Assembly (NCBI GenBank): GCA_903970285.1
Contig: CAJCHN010000043.1
Coordinates: forward strand, 1 to 40,502
From: Rhodanobacteraceae bacterium
GTDB taxonomy: Bacteria; Acidobacteriota; Terriglobia; Terriglobales; Acidobacteriaceae
Direction of reading: 5' to 3'
DNA length: 40,502 nucleotides
Below are positions 12,901 through 19,670 of this stretch, piece by piece. How positions within the stretch are numbered: position 1 is the first letter of the stretch; each line of letters opens with the position of its first letter. The position numbers and the translations under genes were made by a program. Below the pieces are notes generated by a model. It was not told where the DNA came from. It saw only the letters and a program-made list of their open reading frames with translations, and did no database searches.

Positions 12901-13683
12901 TCGAGTTCCACGGCTGCACCTGGAACAAATCTGACCTTTGCCGCTCTCGTTGCCCCGGTATCGGGAAGCGGTACACCCAGCGGGTCCGTGGCCTTCTCGG
13001 ATGGGACAGCGCAACTCGGCACCGGCACACTCGACGGCACCGGCAAAGCTTCCTACTCCACGAGCAGCCTCGCCGCCGGCCCGCACTCGATAACGGCGTC
13101 CTATTCTGGAGACACGAATTACAGTGCCTCGGTCTCTTCACCCGTCAGCGTGACCGTTACGGCTGCACCGCCAGACTTCAGTATCAATCTCGCACAGACC
13201 AGCGGCAGTGTGAGCAGCGGCAGCTCGATCACGTCAACCATCACGATCACACCCATCAATGGATTCAATCAGGCGGTGAGCCTGTCTTGTTCGGGTGCGC
13301 CGAAGAACGCGGCCTGCAGCGTTAGCCCCGGCACAGTTACGCCCAGCGGGACTGGCCCAGCGACAGCCACGTTCACTGTGCAGACTGGCGTTACCATCGA
13401 TGCACTTGCACGGTCGAATTCTTTCGGACGCTCCTCGGGCTCGGTTGCAGTGGGCTTCCTCGGCGGCGGCGGGCTGCTCGGCTGCGCTTTGCTGCTGCAT
13501 CGGCGACGGCCAATATCCACCCGGTTTCTCGCTATTCTGGCTCTTTCGGTGGGACTCATCGCCGCAGCGACAGGATGCGGGGGTTCAAATCACGCCACGC
13601 CCACCGGAACGTACACGATCACTGTCACCGCATCCTCCGGTACAGATTCGCACACAGTCAACTACAGCCTGAGCGTGCAGTAG
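9970..13683 (+). CDS. Large exported FG-GAP/VCBS-repeat protein with bacterial Ig-like domains
   Basis: A 1,237-residue protein. The N-terminus has a basic stretch then a hydrophobic segment at about 29-46 (signal or anchor). From about 246 to 840 there are twelve Dx(N/D)xDGxxD calcium-binding loops (for example DLNGDGIPD, DFNGDGKLD, DVDGDGNVD) alternating with G(N/K)xDGTF strands, the pattern of a VCBS/FG-GAP beta-propeller. Two Ig-like (Big_3-type) domains follow at about 868-963 and 970-1065, then a third beta domain at 1067-1140 with SLSCSGAP...CSVSPGTVTP. The C-terminus has a Gly-rich hydrophobic stretch, a basic RRR, a second hydrophobic stretch ending AAATGCGG, and a last beta-rich tail. 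Likely a surface adhesin-like protein; its ligand is unknown. AAGGG lies six bases before the ATG. Confidence 0.88.
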   Translation: MIAVYKKRALARRILSRNPQDWSTRGIVRGLIGLAVIGICLAILPLRTHIQAGGRLKVPPTPVGSETPSLFDILYPKWGPLADSRGPVEATSGSGGSQARPNARPDAATALTPGVEYDQLVLRQSDCSLTEAIGDFSAAADGTGNLQALDTSPNLQTTLRNASGLTPSTPANAYAKGCNNSTVGAMSTRSTIFTTELANGNYVGATLENSGINTFVSQQLNGSVTTSYVDTSNGDANAESFGLGSADLNGDGIPDLVVSNSDGSSATGNTLAILLGKSDGTFQAPIYKPLSTPVLGGFTLVDLNGDGKLDIVLEAADAAVAGVYTSHLLFLAGNGDGTFAAPITAATFSAFPAAIAAADINNDGHIDIVDSTGLVFLGDGKGGLQPVAASGVGSSAFGQYAGLALGDFNGDGKLDVALTNTRIGMVVIFLGNGDGTFTQGYSYATGENPIEISATDVDGDGNVDLVIGINSGGVFAPGTETPGLTQFLLGKGDGTFASFRYYPSGGGSGTVSADFNGDGHTDLLAIGTAGNLQLSIGNSDGTFQPPVTAATVSNLGVQVQLLSGDLNGDGKQDVVAIAQSSGLGSLVSLIGNGNGTFQTPSALQQVPKNNAVIQAVLGDFNGDGKPDLAMIAVTSSNNGVLYLYAGNGDGTFAAPTTLDTYATNIVSNQVQAIDLNRDGKLDLVVITGPQGGTSAPTMNIYLGKGDGTFTSSAIPNVGGQNFLCPEAYFGAGDLNGDGIPDLVVAGGFAGQQVSGILLLGNGDGTFKTGTTLNIGNNYTPVGPIQIQDLNNDGKADLLYPIESDHAVAFGNGDGTFRNQTMLRVASAGSFLSAEDLDGDGLTDLLLADSGGFVPILTKGYGNSTSSSASVTTLTISPNPAALGQTVTFTATVAAGTGATGIPTGTVTFLSGTTTTLGTGTLNSGSATFSTSSLAVGTYSITASYGSDSNFAASTSSAVALTVSASPVTIATTTTLTASSSTAAPGTNLTFAALVAPVSGSGTPSGSVAFSDGTAQLGTGTLDGTGKASYSTSSLAAGPHSITASYSGDTNYSASVSSPVSVTVTAAPPDFSINLAQTSGSVSSGSSITSTITITPINGFNQAVSLSCSGAPKNAACSVSPGTVTPSGTGPATATFTVQTGVTIDALARSNSFGRSSGSVAVGFLGGGGLLGCALLLHRRRPISTRFLAILALSVGLIAAATGCGGSNHATPTGTYTITVTASSGTDSHTVNYSLSVQ

Positions 13684-13762
13684 AGCATCCTCGTCGGGGC
13701 TCATCCCCGGTTCGGAGCTCTGGAATCTCGTTTGGCGCAACATCGCCAACGCGCTGACGAGG

Positions 13763-13784
13763 GGCCTCAACGAGTGCTGAGGCC
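13763..13784 (+). terminator. Hairpin downstream of the FG-GAP gene
   Basis: GGCCTCA and TGAGGCC form a perfect 7-bp stem with an eight-base loop, 79 bp after the stop codon and followed by TAATAG. A second perfect pair, CCTCGTC (13689-13695) with GACGAGG (13756-13762), brackets the spacer before it. Terminator-like but without a U-run. Confidence 0.4.
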
Positions 13785-13811
13785 TAATAGGGAGTGCCGC
13801 GCGGCGCATGA

Positions 13812-14039
13812 ACGATCCGCAAGCGAATGCGAAAGAAGCCGCAGCAAATCAAGCAGCAACTGAAGATGCGCGTGCATGATCCCGTGCCTCAGACCGGCGC
13901 GTGGCTCAGGTCAGTTGTACAGGGGTACTTCAACTACTACGCTGTGCCGGAAATCTGGAATAGCCTCGGCCTGCTCGGGGAACGCGTGCTTCGTTACTGG
14001 GAGCAAGCGCTGAAGCGACGTAGTCAAAGACATTCCTAG
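13812..14039 (+). pseudogene. Group II intron reverse transcriptase/maturase, C-terminal remnant
   Basis: About 76 codons read in one frame, with an in-frame TGA just before (13809-13811). The stretch KMRVHDPVPQTGAWLRSVVQGYF, then NYYAVP and ending LKRRSQRHS, is the hallmark of the maturase (domain X) end of bacterial group II intron proteins, where M-HDP-P--GAWLR-VV-G---YY-VP and -RRSQR are conserved. The reverse-transcriptase domains, normally some 300 residues upstream, are absent, and no intact intron domain V is recognisable downstream. An ATG at 13827 would allow a 70-residue peptide, but it is most likely a fossil. It marks an old mobile-element insertion between the FG-GAP and nrdJ genes. 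Confidence 0.75.
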
Positions 14040-14379
14040 CCTCCTCTATGTTCGGCGTATCGTTGCCGAAGCGTACTTGAGCGGTCAATTCCCACCTCCC
14101 CCAGCAAGGTACTCGCTAGGTACTTCAGGTTGTCCCGTGTACCTGAGCGGTGATCCCGGCAATACCTCACATCGCCATGTGCGCAGCATCCTCGATCCAT
14201 GTGCATGAGTGATGACCGCGGCCAGGAGTGGCCGCTCGGTCTTGTACCTCAACCCTCTCAGAAGCAGAAGACCCCACTCGGCATTTAGCCTATGGGGTCT
14301 AAAGCTATGCTTATGGAGTACAAGTCCAAACTTATGCGTCAACCCACACACATGCGCAAAGACTTACCGCATCACTGCT
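14040..14379. other. Gene-free spacer after the maturase remnant, with degenerate repeats
   Basis: No credible gene is seen. The 340 bp hold two near-identical 15-mers, GTACTTGAGCGGTCA (14074-14088) and GTACCTGAGCGGTGA (14139-14153), a doubled AGGTACT (14107-14113 and 14118-14124), and an inverted repeat near the nrdJ end. The region is probably debris of the intron insertion. Confidence 0.45.
14269..14300 (-). terminator. Inverted repeat downstream of nrdJ
   Basis: AGACCCCA (14269-14276) and TGGGGTCT (14293-14300) are perfect 8-bp arms with a 16-base loop. It lies about 80 bp past the nrdJ stop on the minus strand, so it could end that transcript; it might equally be part of the neighbouring intron remains. 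Confidence 0.3.
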
Positions 14380-17300
14380 TTAGCTGCAACCGCTGGTGCT
14401 GCCGCAGCTCATGCAGCGGTAGCAGGAGCCGGATCGGGTCATGATGGCTCCGCAGGTGGCGCAGGAGGGTGCGTCGCCCATGTTGTAGAGGTCCTTCATG
14501 GCGTCGGCGGCGTGGTAGATGCCGCGATCCTCAAGCGACAAGGGATGGGAAGCGGACGCCGAACCGGAGAGCCCGCTGCGCGCCTGAAGGTCGGGAGCGA
14601 TGCCGCCGCGCGGCGGAGTGCGGTCGTCGAAGTCCTCCTCAGCCAAAGACGGGATGGCGAACTCCGGGTTGCCGGCAGCCTGCAAGGGAGCCGCGGCCGG
14701 AGCGCCCAGGCCGGTGACCGTGCTGGCCGGACCATTGACCGTGCCCTGCACCGGCACGGTGTGCTGGGCGGCGGCGTGGCCTGCGGGCTGCGGGCTGAGG
14801 CCGGCGAACAGGTCAAGCTGGGTGCCCTGCAGGAAGCGCAGCTCGATCCAGCGGAACAGGTAGTCCATGATGGACTTGGCGTAGCCGATCTGCTCGTTGC
14901 CGGTCCAGCCCGAGGGCTCGAAGCGGGTATGCGCGAACTTCTCGCACAGCACGCGCAGCGGCACGCCATGCTGCAGGGCCAGCGAAACCGCGGTGGCGAA
15001 CGAATCCATCAGGCCGGAGACGGTCGAGCCCTCTTTGGCCATGCGAATAAAGATTTCGCCCGGCTGCCCGTTGGGATAGAGCCCGACCGTGATGTAGCCT
15101 TCGTGGCCGGAGAGTGAGAACTTGTGGGTAACGGAGGCGCGCTCCGCCGGCAGCCGGTGGCGAACTGCGCGGGGGGGCGCCTTAGAATCGAGCGCGTCGG
15201 AGTTTGCCAGCGACTCCGCGGTGATGGCGGCGAGTTGCGCCTCCAGGGCGACGATCTGGCTCTGCTGCGCGTCCAGGCGAAGCGCGGCGGCGCTGGGGCT
15301 CAGGTTGCCGCCGGCGGTCGCGATGACAACCGGCTCCGCGGCCGCGCGCAGGGTCAGCGCTTCGGCCGCCTTCTTCTCGTCCGCATCCTTCTTCTTGTCG
15401 GCGTCGGTCGAGACGTTGAGCGGCTGCGCGCCCTTGGAGCCATCGCGATAGATGGCGACCGCTTTCAGCCCCAGACGCCACGCCTCCATGTAGGTTTCGG
15501 CAATGTCTTCGACGGTGCAGTCCTGGGGCAGGTTGACGGTCTTCGAGATAGCGCCCGAAAGGAACGGCTGCGCCGCCGCCATCATCTTTAAGTGGCCGCG
15601 GTACGCGATGGAGCGGGTGCCCTTGGCCGGCTTGAAGCTGCAGTCGAAGACTGCCAGGTGCTCCGTCTTGATGCCGGGCGCGCCTTCGATGGTGCCGGTC
15701 GCATCGATGTAGCTGACGATGGCGTTCACCTGGGATTCGGAATAGCCGAGCTTGATCAACGCCGAGGGAACGGTGGAGTTGACGATCTTGATCATGCCGC
15801 CGCCGACCAGCTTCTTGTACTTCACCAGTGCCAGGTCGGGCTCGATGCCGGTGGTGTCGCAATCCATCATGAAGCCGATGGTGCCGGTGGGCGCAAGCAC
15901 GGTTACCTGCGAGTTGCGGAAGCCGAAGTGCTCGCCCTGGATGAGCGCGGCATCCCATGCATCGGTGCCGGCCTGGATGAGCGCGTCGAGCTGCGGCACC
16001 ACGAACGGCTCCATGGAGTGTCTGGACTTGCCGATCTTGTTTACCTCGGCGCGATGCATGCGGATCACATCGAGGAACGGCTCGCGGTTGACGTAGAAGC
16101 CCGGGCAGGCTCCGCCCAGCTTCTTGCCGGGCACGCGGGTGACCGCCTGCTGCGCCTGCTGGCAAAGCGGTGTGGCCGCGGCCAGCGGAGGGCAAGACTC
16201 GGCGATGAGAGCGGACTGGAAGTAGGCATCGCCGCACAGGATGGCGGTCAGCGCGCCGGCAAAGTCGCGGCCCGCATCGGAATCGTAGGGCAAGCCGAAG
16301 CTCATCAGCAGTGCGCCCAAATTGGCATAGCCAAGACCCAGTGGACGATAGTCGTGCGAGTTCCTGGCGATCATCTCGGTCGGGTATCCGGCCGAATCCA
16401 CGATGATCTCCATCGCGGTGGTGACGATGCCGATGGCATGCCGGTACGCAGCGATATCGAACTGACCGCCCGGCGAGACGAACTTCAACAGGTTGAATGA
16501 CGCCAGGTTGCAGGCGGAGTCGTCCAGGAACATGTACTCGGAGCAGGGATTGGAGGCATTGATCCGAGCCGTGTTCTTCGAGGTGTGCCAGCGATTGATG
16601 GTGGTGTCGTACTGCATGCCGGGGTCGCCGCACAGCCAGGTGTTCTCAGCGATCTTGTGCATGAGCTCGCGGGCGGGCATCGTGGCTACGGGTTTGCGCT
16701 CCTTCACCGTGCGCGTGGAGAACTCCTGGTCCTTGTCCACCGCGGACATGAACTCGTCGGTCACGCGTACCGAGTTGTTTGCATTCTGAAAGAAGATGGA
16801 GGAATACGCCTCGGAGTCGGGGCCGCTGCCGTCATAGCCGGCGGCGATCAAGGTGTAGGCCTTCGCCTCTTCCTTGGATTTGCACTCGATGAAGTCCACG
16901 ATGTCGGGGTGATCGACGTTGAGCACCACCATCTTCGCCGCACGACGAGTTTTGCCGCCACTCTTGATCACCCCGGCGAAGGCATCGAAGCCGCGCATGA
17001 AGCTGAGCGGACCGGACGCGGTTCCGCCGCCCGAGAGCGTCTCCATGCTGCCGCGGATGGAACTGAGGTTGGAGCCGGCACCCGAACCCCACTTGAACAG
17101 CATGCCCTCGGTTTTGGCCAGCGTCAGGATGGAGTCCAGCGAATCCTGCACCGAGTTGATGAAGCAGGCGGAGCACTGCGGCTTTTTGTAGCCGGTGGTT
17201 GAAAAGGTGACCTCGCGCGCCTCCGCGTCCCAGTGCCAGTTTTGCGCGTCGGAATTGGGCTCCAGGCGGTCGCAGCCCACGTTGAACCAGACCGGCGAGT

Positions 17301-17730
17301 TGAACGCGACCTTCTGGTTCAGCAGCAGGTGGCACAACTCGGCATGGAAGGTCTCCGCGTCCGCGGGCGAAGCGAAGTAGCCCCCGGCTACACCCCAATC
17401 GCGTATCGATTCCGCGACGCGCGTCACCAGAGCGCGGACTCCGCTCTCGCGTTCGGAAGTGCCGACCAGCCCGTGCAGATACTTCGACGCGACGATATTG
17501 GTCGCGGTCATCGACCAGTCCACCGGCGATTCCACGTCCTTCTGCTCGAAGATGATCTTCCCCTTCCAGTCCTGGATAACGGCATCGCGCAGCTCCCACT
17601 GGATCTGGTCGAACGGGCTTATCCCCGCCGTGGTGAAGTGGCGCGAGAACGAAAGACCCGGCGCGGCCGTGCTGCGGGCGGATGCAACGGGGGAGGACGA
17701 CACGGCGTGCTGCGGGAGAGTTTCGTTCAT
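14380..17730 (-). CDS. nrdJ: Adenosylcobalamin-dependent (class II) ribonucleotide reductase
   Basis: The 1,116-residue protein reduces ribonucleotides to deoxyribonucleotides using B12 radical chemistry, with no separate radical subunit. Conserved blocks include FNSPVWFNVG, KKPQCSACFI, GSGAGSNLSSIRG, the long FAGVIKSGGKTRRAAKMVVL segment, NPCSEYMFLDDSACNLASFNL (about 393-410) and APTGTIGFMMDCDTTGIEP. After a Lys/Ala-rich predicted coiled linker comes a TSCPD-type region (GYITVGLYPNGQPGEIFI) and a Cys-rich tail with C1090/C1093, C1103, C1106, C1109 and C1115, which is typical for NrdJ and may re-reduce the active site. The ATG at 17730 follows GAAGGAG by 11 bases; upstream in-frame codons fall in the structured leader and are unlikely to be used. 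No nrdR or other reductase class is in the window. Confidence 0.93.
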   Translation of the reverse strand: MNETLPQHAVSSSPVASARSTAAPGLSFSRHFTTAGISPFDQIQWELRDAVIQDWKGKIIFEQKDVESPVDWSMTATNIVASKYLHGLVGTSERESGVRALVTRVAESIRDWGVAGGYFASPADAETFHAELCHLLLNQKVAFNSPVWFNVGCDRLEPNSDAQNWHWDAEAREVTFSTTGYKKPQCSACFINSVQDSLDSILTLAKTEGMLFKWGSGAGSNLSSIRGSMETLSGGGTASGPLSFMRGFDAFAGVIKSGGKTRRAAKMVVLNVDHPDIVDFIECKSKEEAKAYTLIAAGYDGSGPDSEAYSSIFFQNANNSVRVTDEFMSAVDKDQEFSTRTVKERKPVATMPARELMHKIAENTWLCGDPGMQYDTTINRWHTSKNTARINASNPCSEYMFLDDSACNLASFNLLKFVSPGGQFDIAAYRHAIGIVTTAMEIIVDSAGYPTEMIARNSHDYRPLGLGYANLGALLMSFGLPYDSDAGRDFAGALTAILCGDAYFQSALIAESCPPLAAATPLCQQAQQAVTRVPGKKLGGACPGFYVNREPFLDVIRMHRAEVNKIGKSRHSMEPFVVPQLDALIQAGTDAWDAALIQGEHFGFRNSQVTVLAPTGTIGFMMDCDTTGIEPDLALVKYKKLVGGGMIKIVNSTVPSALIKLGYSESQVNAIVSYIDATGTIEGAPGIKTEHLAVFDCSFKPAKGTRSIAYRGHLKMMAAAQPFLSGAISKTVNLPQDCTVEDIAETYMEAWRLGLKAVAIYRDGSKGAQPLNVSTDADKKKDADEKKAAEALTLRAAAEPVVIATAGGNLSPSAAALRLDAQQSQIVALEAQLAAITAESLANSDALDSKAPPRAVRHRLPAERASVTHKFSLSGHEGYITVGLYPNGQPGEIFIRMAKEGSTVSGLMDSFATAVSLALQHGVPLRVLCEKFAHTRFEPSGWTGNEQIGYAKSIMDYLFRWIELRFLQGTQLDLFAGLSPQPAGHAAAQHTVPVQGTVNGPASTVTGLGAPAAAPLQAAGNPEFAIPSLAEEDFDDRTPPRGGIAPDLQARSGLSGSASASHPLSLEDRGIYHAADAMKDLYNMGDAPSCATCGAIMTRSGSCYRCMSCGSTSGCS

Positions 17731-17830
17731 GGGGTGTAAAGCTCCTTCAAAGTCAGATCGTTGCAGGCGGTCGGGGGACGCCTGCGGCATAAAGAATTCC
17801 AAGCGAATGGAAGCGCTGGGGGACTTCGTT

Positions 17831-17890
17831 CCTTCGGGTGCCAAGGCCATCGGAGATCGGTCTGGGATGGCCTAGAATCCTGCCCGAAGG
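17831..17890 (-). promoter_or_regulatory. Nested hairpin in the nrdJ leader
   Basis: Two perfect inverted repeats are nested: outer CCTTCGGG (17831-17838) with CCCGAAGG (17883-17890), and inner GGCCATC (17845-17851) with GATGGCC (17866-17872). In the minus-strand RNA this would be a roughly 60-nt stem with an asymmetric internal loop, about 100 nt before the nrdJ start. It does not show the cobalamin-riboswitch B12 box that I would look for. Confidence 0.5.
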
Positions 17891-17905
17891 ATGGCTGCAA
17901 ACGCA

Positions 17906-17934
17906 AAGTTAGTAGCCCCTATGGGGTATGTCAA
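17906..17934 (-). promoter_or_regulatory. Promoter of nrdJ with a palindrome in its spacer
   Basis: On the minus strand a perfect -35 TTGACA (17934-17929) is followed after 17 bases by TAACTT (17911-17906), a weak -10. The palindrome CCCCATAGGGG (17926-17916) fills the spacer, where a bound protein would block polymerase. The predicted leader is about 170 nt. Confidence 0.5.
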
Positions 17935-17942
17935 GTATAAAG

Positions 17943-17958
17943 CATCTACATCTTGTGT
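17943..17958 (-). promoter_or_regulatory. Possible NrdR box upstream of nrdJ
   Basis: On the minus strand the site reads ACACAAGATGTAGATG, matching 11 of 16 positions of the NrdR consensus acaCwAtATaTwGtgt and 8 of the 10 core positions. It lies just upstream of the -35. NrdR sites usually come in pairs about 31 bp apart; the CCCCATAGGGG palindrome is near that distance but does not match the consensus. Confidence 0.35.
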
Positions 17959-18196
17959 TGCTATCGCAGATGCGGCAACGCCGCGCTTTTCAGAACTGTA
18001 CGCCCCCAAAAGCCGGGGTTTCGCTGTGGAAGACGTGCCGGGGGCGCGCTGGATGCGAGCTTCGCGAGCATCGCGCGAGCCGGATTTCCGCTTCCTTCAC
18101 CGTACGGTTTCGCTGCGACTGTCGCAAGCGCGCACGGATCGTGGATTTCTGGAAAACGAGGCGCATAAAAACCGGCTGCAGATTCTGCTGCACTCC
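17959..18196. other. Spacer between the GT87-type gene and nrdJ promoter
   Basis: About 240 bp with no credible gene. Short frames on both strands are Arg/Ser-rich and resemble shadow coding. Nothing else was recognised. Confidence 0.4.
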
Positions 18197-19531
18197 CTAC
18201 GCAGCAGACGGCATCTGGGCCCTTTGGCCGCTTTGCTCCGGGTTCTTCCACAGCAAGCGCCCCACCAGCAGCAACAGAGCAGCCATGGCCAGACCGCAGG
18301 CCAGGAACTGGCCGCGCAGCAGCCATCCCGTGGGCAGGCGCCAGTGCGTGAGCTGGCGGCTCAGCAGGTTGCAGTCGGCCAGCAGAAACACGATCCCAGC
18401 CCCAACCATGAGCGCGGCAGAACGCCAGCGCAGTGCCCGATCGAGCAGGAGCATGATGGGCAGCACCAGCACAATCGAATAATGCGACCACGCGATCGGG
18501 GTAAATATGGTGGCGCCGAGCAGAGCGATCACTGCTCCGTACGATGGTGCACCCGGCTCCGCGACCCGCAGACGGCGGTCGCAGAGGCCACCCAGCAGAG
18601 CCGACCCGAGCACCAGCGCGGCGCAGAGCAGCTTCAGCTGGAGCGGAAGCGGATAGCTGTGGTAGACCTGGGCCTCGGACGCCGGGTAGAACCTCGCCAT
18701 CCACCAGGCGGCGAACGATTGGTTGTTGCCGGAGAGCAGCAGGACATTCGAGACCCGCGAGATGCTGTGCAGGTAGGCGTCCATGGTGGCTCGGCCTACA
18801 GCAGCGAAGGTTACGGCCGTCCATGCAGCCATGCTGGCGAGGAAGCTGAGAATGGCTCGCCAGTGAGAGGTGACCATCCAGTAGAAGACCATTGCGGCCG
18901 GGGTAATCTTCACATCGGCAGCCAGAGACAGCAGAAGGCCGGCCCATAGCGGGTGGCCATTCCGCGCGAGCAGAATGGCGAACACGGTCGCCAGCAGGAA
19001 GATGCCATGGGTCTGCGTCATGGTCATCGCGTCGCGCAGCGGGTCGAAGCGGAGGCAGCCGATCGCCAGCAGCAGGATCCAGCCAGGGTGGAAGAAGCGC
19101 GTTGTCCAGGCGCGGCCAGCGAACCAAATCAGCCCGCTAAAGCTGAGCGCCAGGATGGCTTTGAAGATAAGGTTGAACGTGCGAAATGACGTAGAGGCGC
19201 ACAGCGGCTGCAGCACGAAGGGCCAAAGGGGGGTCTGCACGAATGGCGTTAGGTGAGTCTGCGCCGGAATCCTATCCCTGGACGCGAGCGCGAGCCATAC
19301 CGGATCGGAGACATCGCTGAAGGACGCCGTGTCAAACGCATAGAGGTGGCTGGTCTGCCCCGACCGCATCAACTGGCAGCTGGCGTAAGAGGCGGTAAGG
19401 TCGCTGCCGCTGGAGGGATAGATGACGAGCAGGCAAGCTGTGAAAAGGCCAAGGATCAGGAGGATCAGAACGTTGTTTCGCGTCAAGGGAGATCTCCGGG
19501 AAGCATTGCTCTTTGCCAAAGGCTCCGTCAC
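18197..19531 (-). CDS. Polytopic GT-C glycosyltransferase, GT87 (DUF2029) type
   Basis: The 444-residue protein is largely hydrophobic, with about ten membrane segments beginning at residue 22 (NVLILLILGLFTACLLVIYP). The first outside loop holds SGSDLTASYASCQLMRSG and HLTPFVQTPLWPFV, and a later segment holds DVKITPAAMVFYW and FTPIAWSHYSIVLVLP, features of GT87 (DUF2029), the polyprenol-phosphate-mannose-dependent mannosyltransferase family. Such enzymes take a sugar from a lipid carrier and add it to a glycan on the outer face of the inner membrane. The start is GTG at 19531, with a -10-like TATAGG five bases before it and no Shine-Dalgarno site. It diverges from the second GT-C-like gene. 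Confidence 0.8.
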   Translation of the reverse strand: MTEPLAKSNASRRSPLTRNNVLILLILGLFTACLLVIYPSSGSDLTASYASCQLMRSGQTSHLYAFDTASFSDVSDPVWLALASRDRIPAQTHLTPFVQTPLWPFVLQPLCASTSFRTFNLIFKAILALSFSGLIWFAGRAWTTRFFHPGWILLLAIGCLRFDPLRDAMTMTQTHGIFLLATVFAILLARNGHPLWAGLLLSLAADVKITPAAMVFYWMVTSHWRAILSFLASMAAWTAVTFAAVGRATMDAYLHSISRVSNVLLLSGNNQSFAAWWMARFYPASEAQVYHSYPLPLQLKLLCAALVLGSALLGGLCDRRLRVAEPGAPSYGAVIALLGATIFTPIAWSHYSIVLVLPIMLLLDRALRWRSAALMVGAGIVFLLADCNLLSRQLTHWRLPTGWLLRGQFLACGLAMAALLLLVGRLLWKNPEQSGQRAQMPSAA

Positions 19532-19670
19532 AATAACCTATACCGCGCCTCTCTGAAAGCCTTCTGACCTGTGTCGAGCCCTGCGTCCTGCGGGCTGATC
19601 GGAAGCAATCAAGCGTCGAGGGACACCGGTCGAAGAGGTGTGCGGCGGTTCCGAAGGGAAGAGAACTCCA

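Noticed and set aside
14209..17739. Several long open frames on the plus strand opposite nrdJ (for example 14209-15117, 15592-16500, 17233-17739)
   Set aside because: They are antisense to strongly conserved nrdJ, have Arg/Gly/Ala-rich or repetitive composition and show no family resemblance; they are by-products of the high GC content.
17731..17905. Cobalamin riboswitch in the nrdJ leader
   Set aside because: B12-dependence makes it plausible, but I found no B12-box-like sequence; only the nested hairpin is supported.
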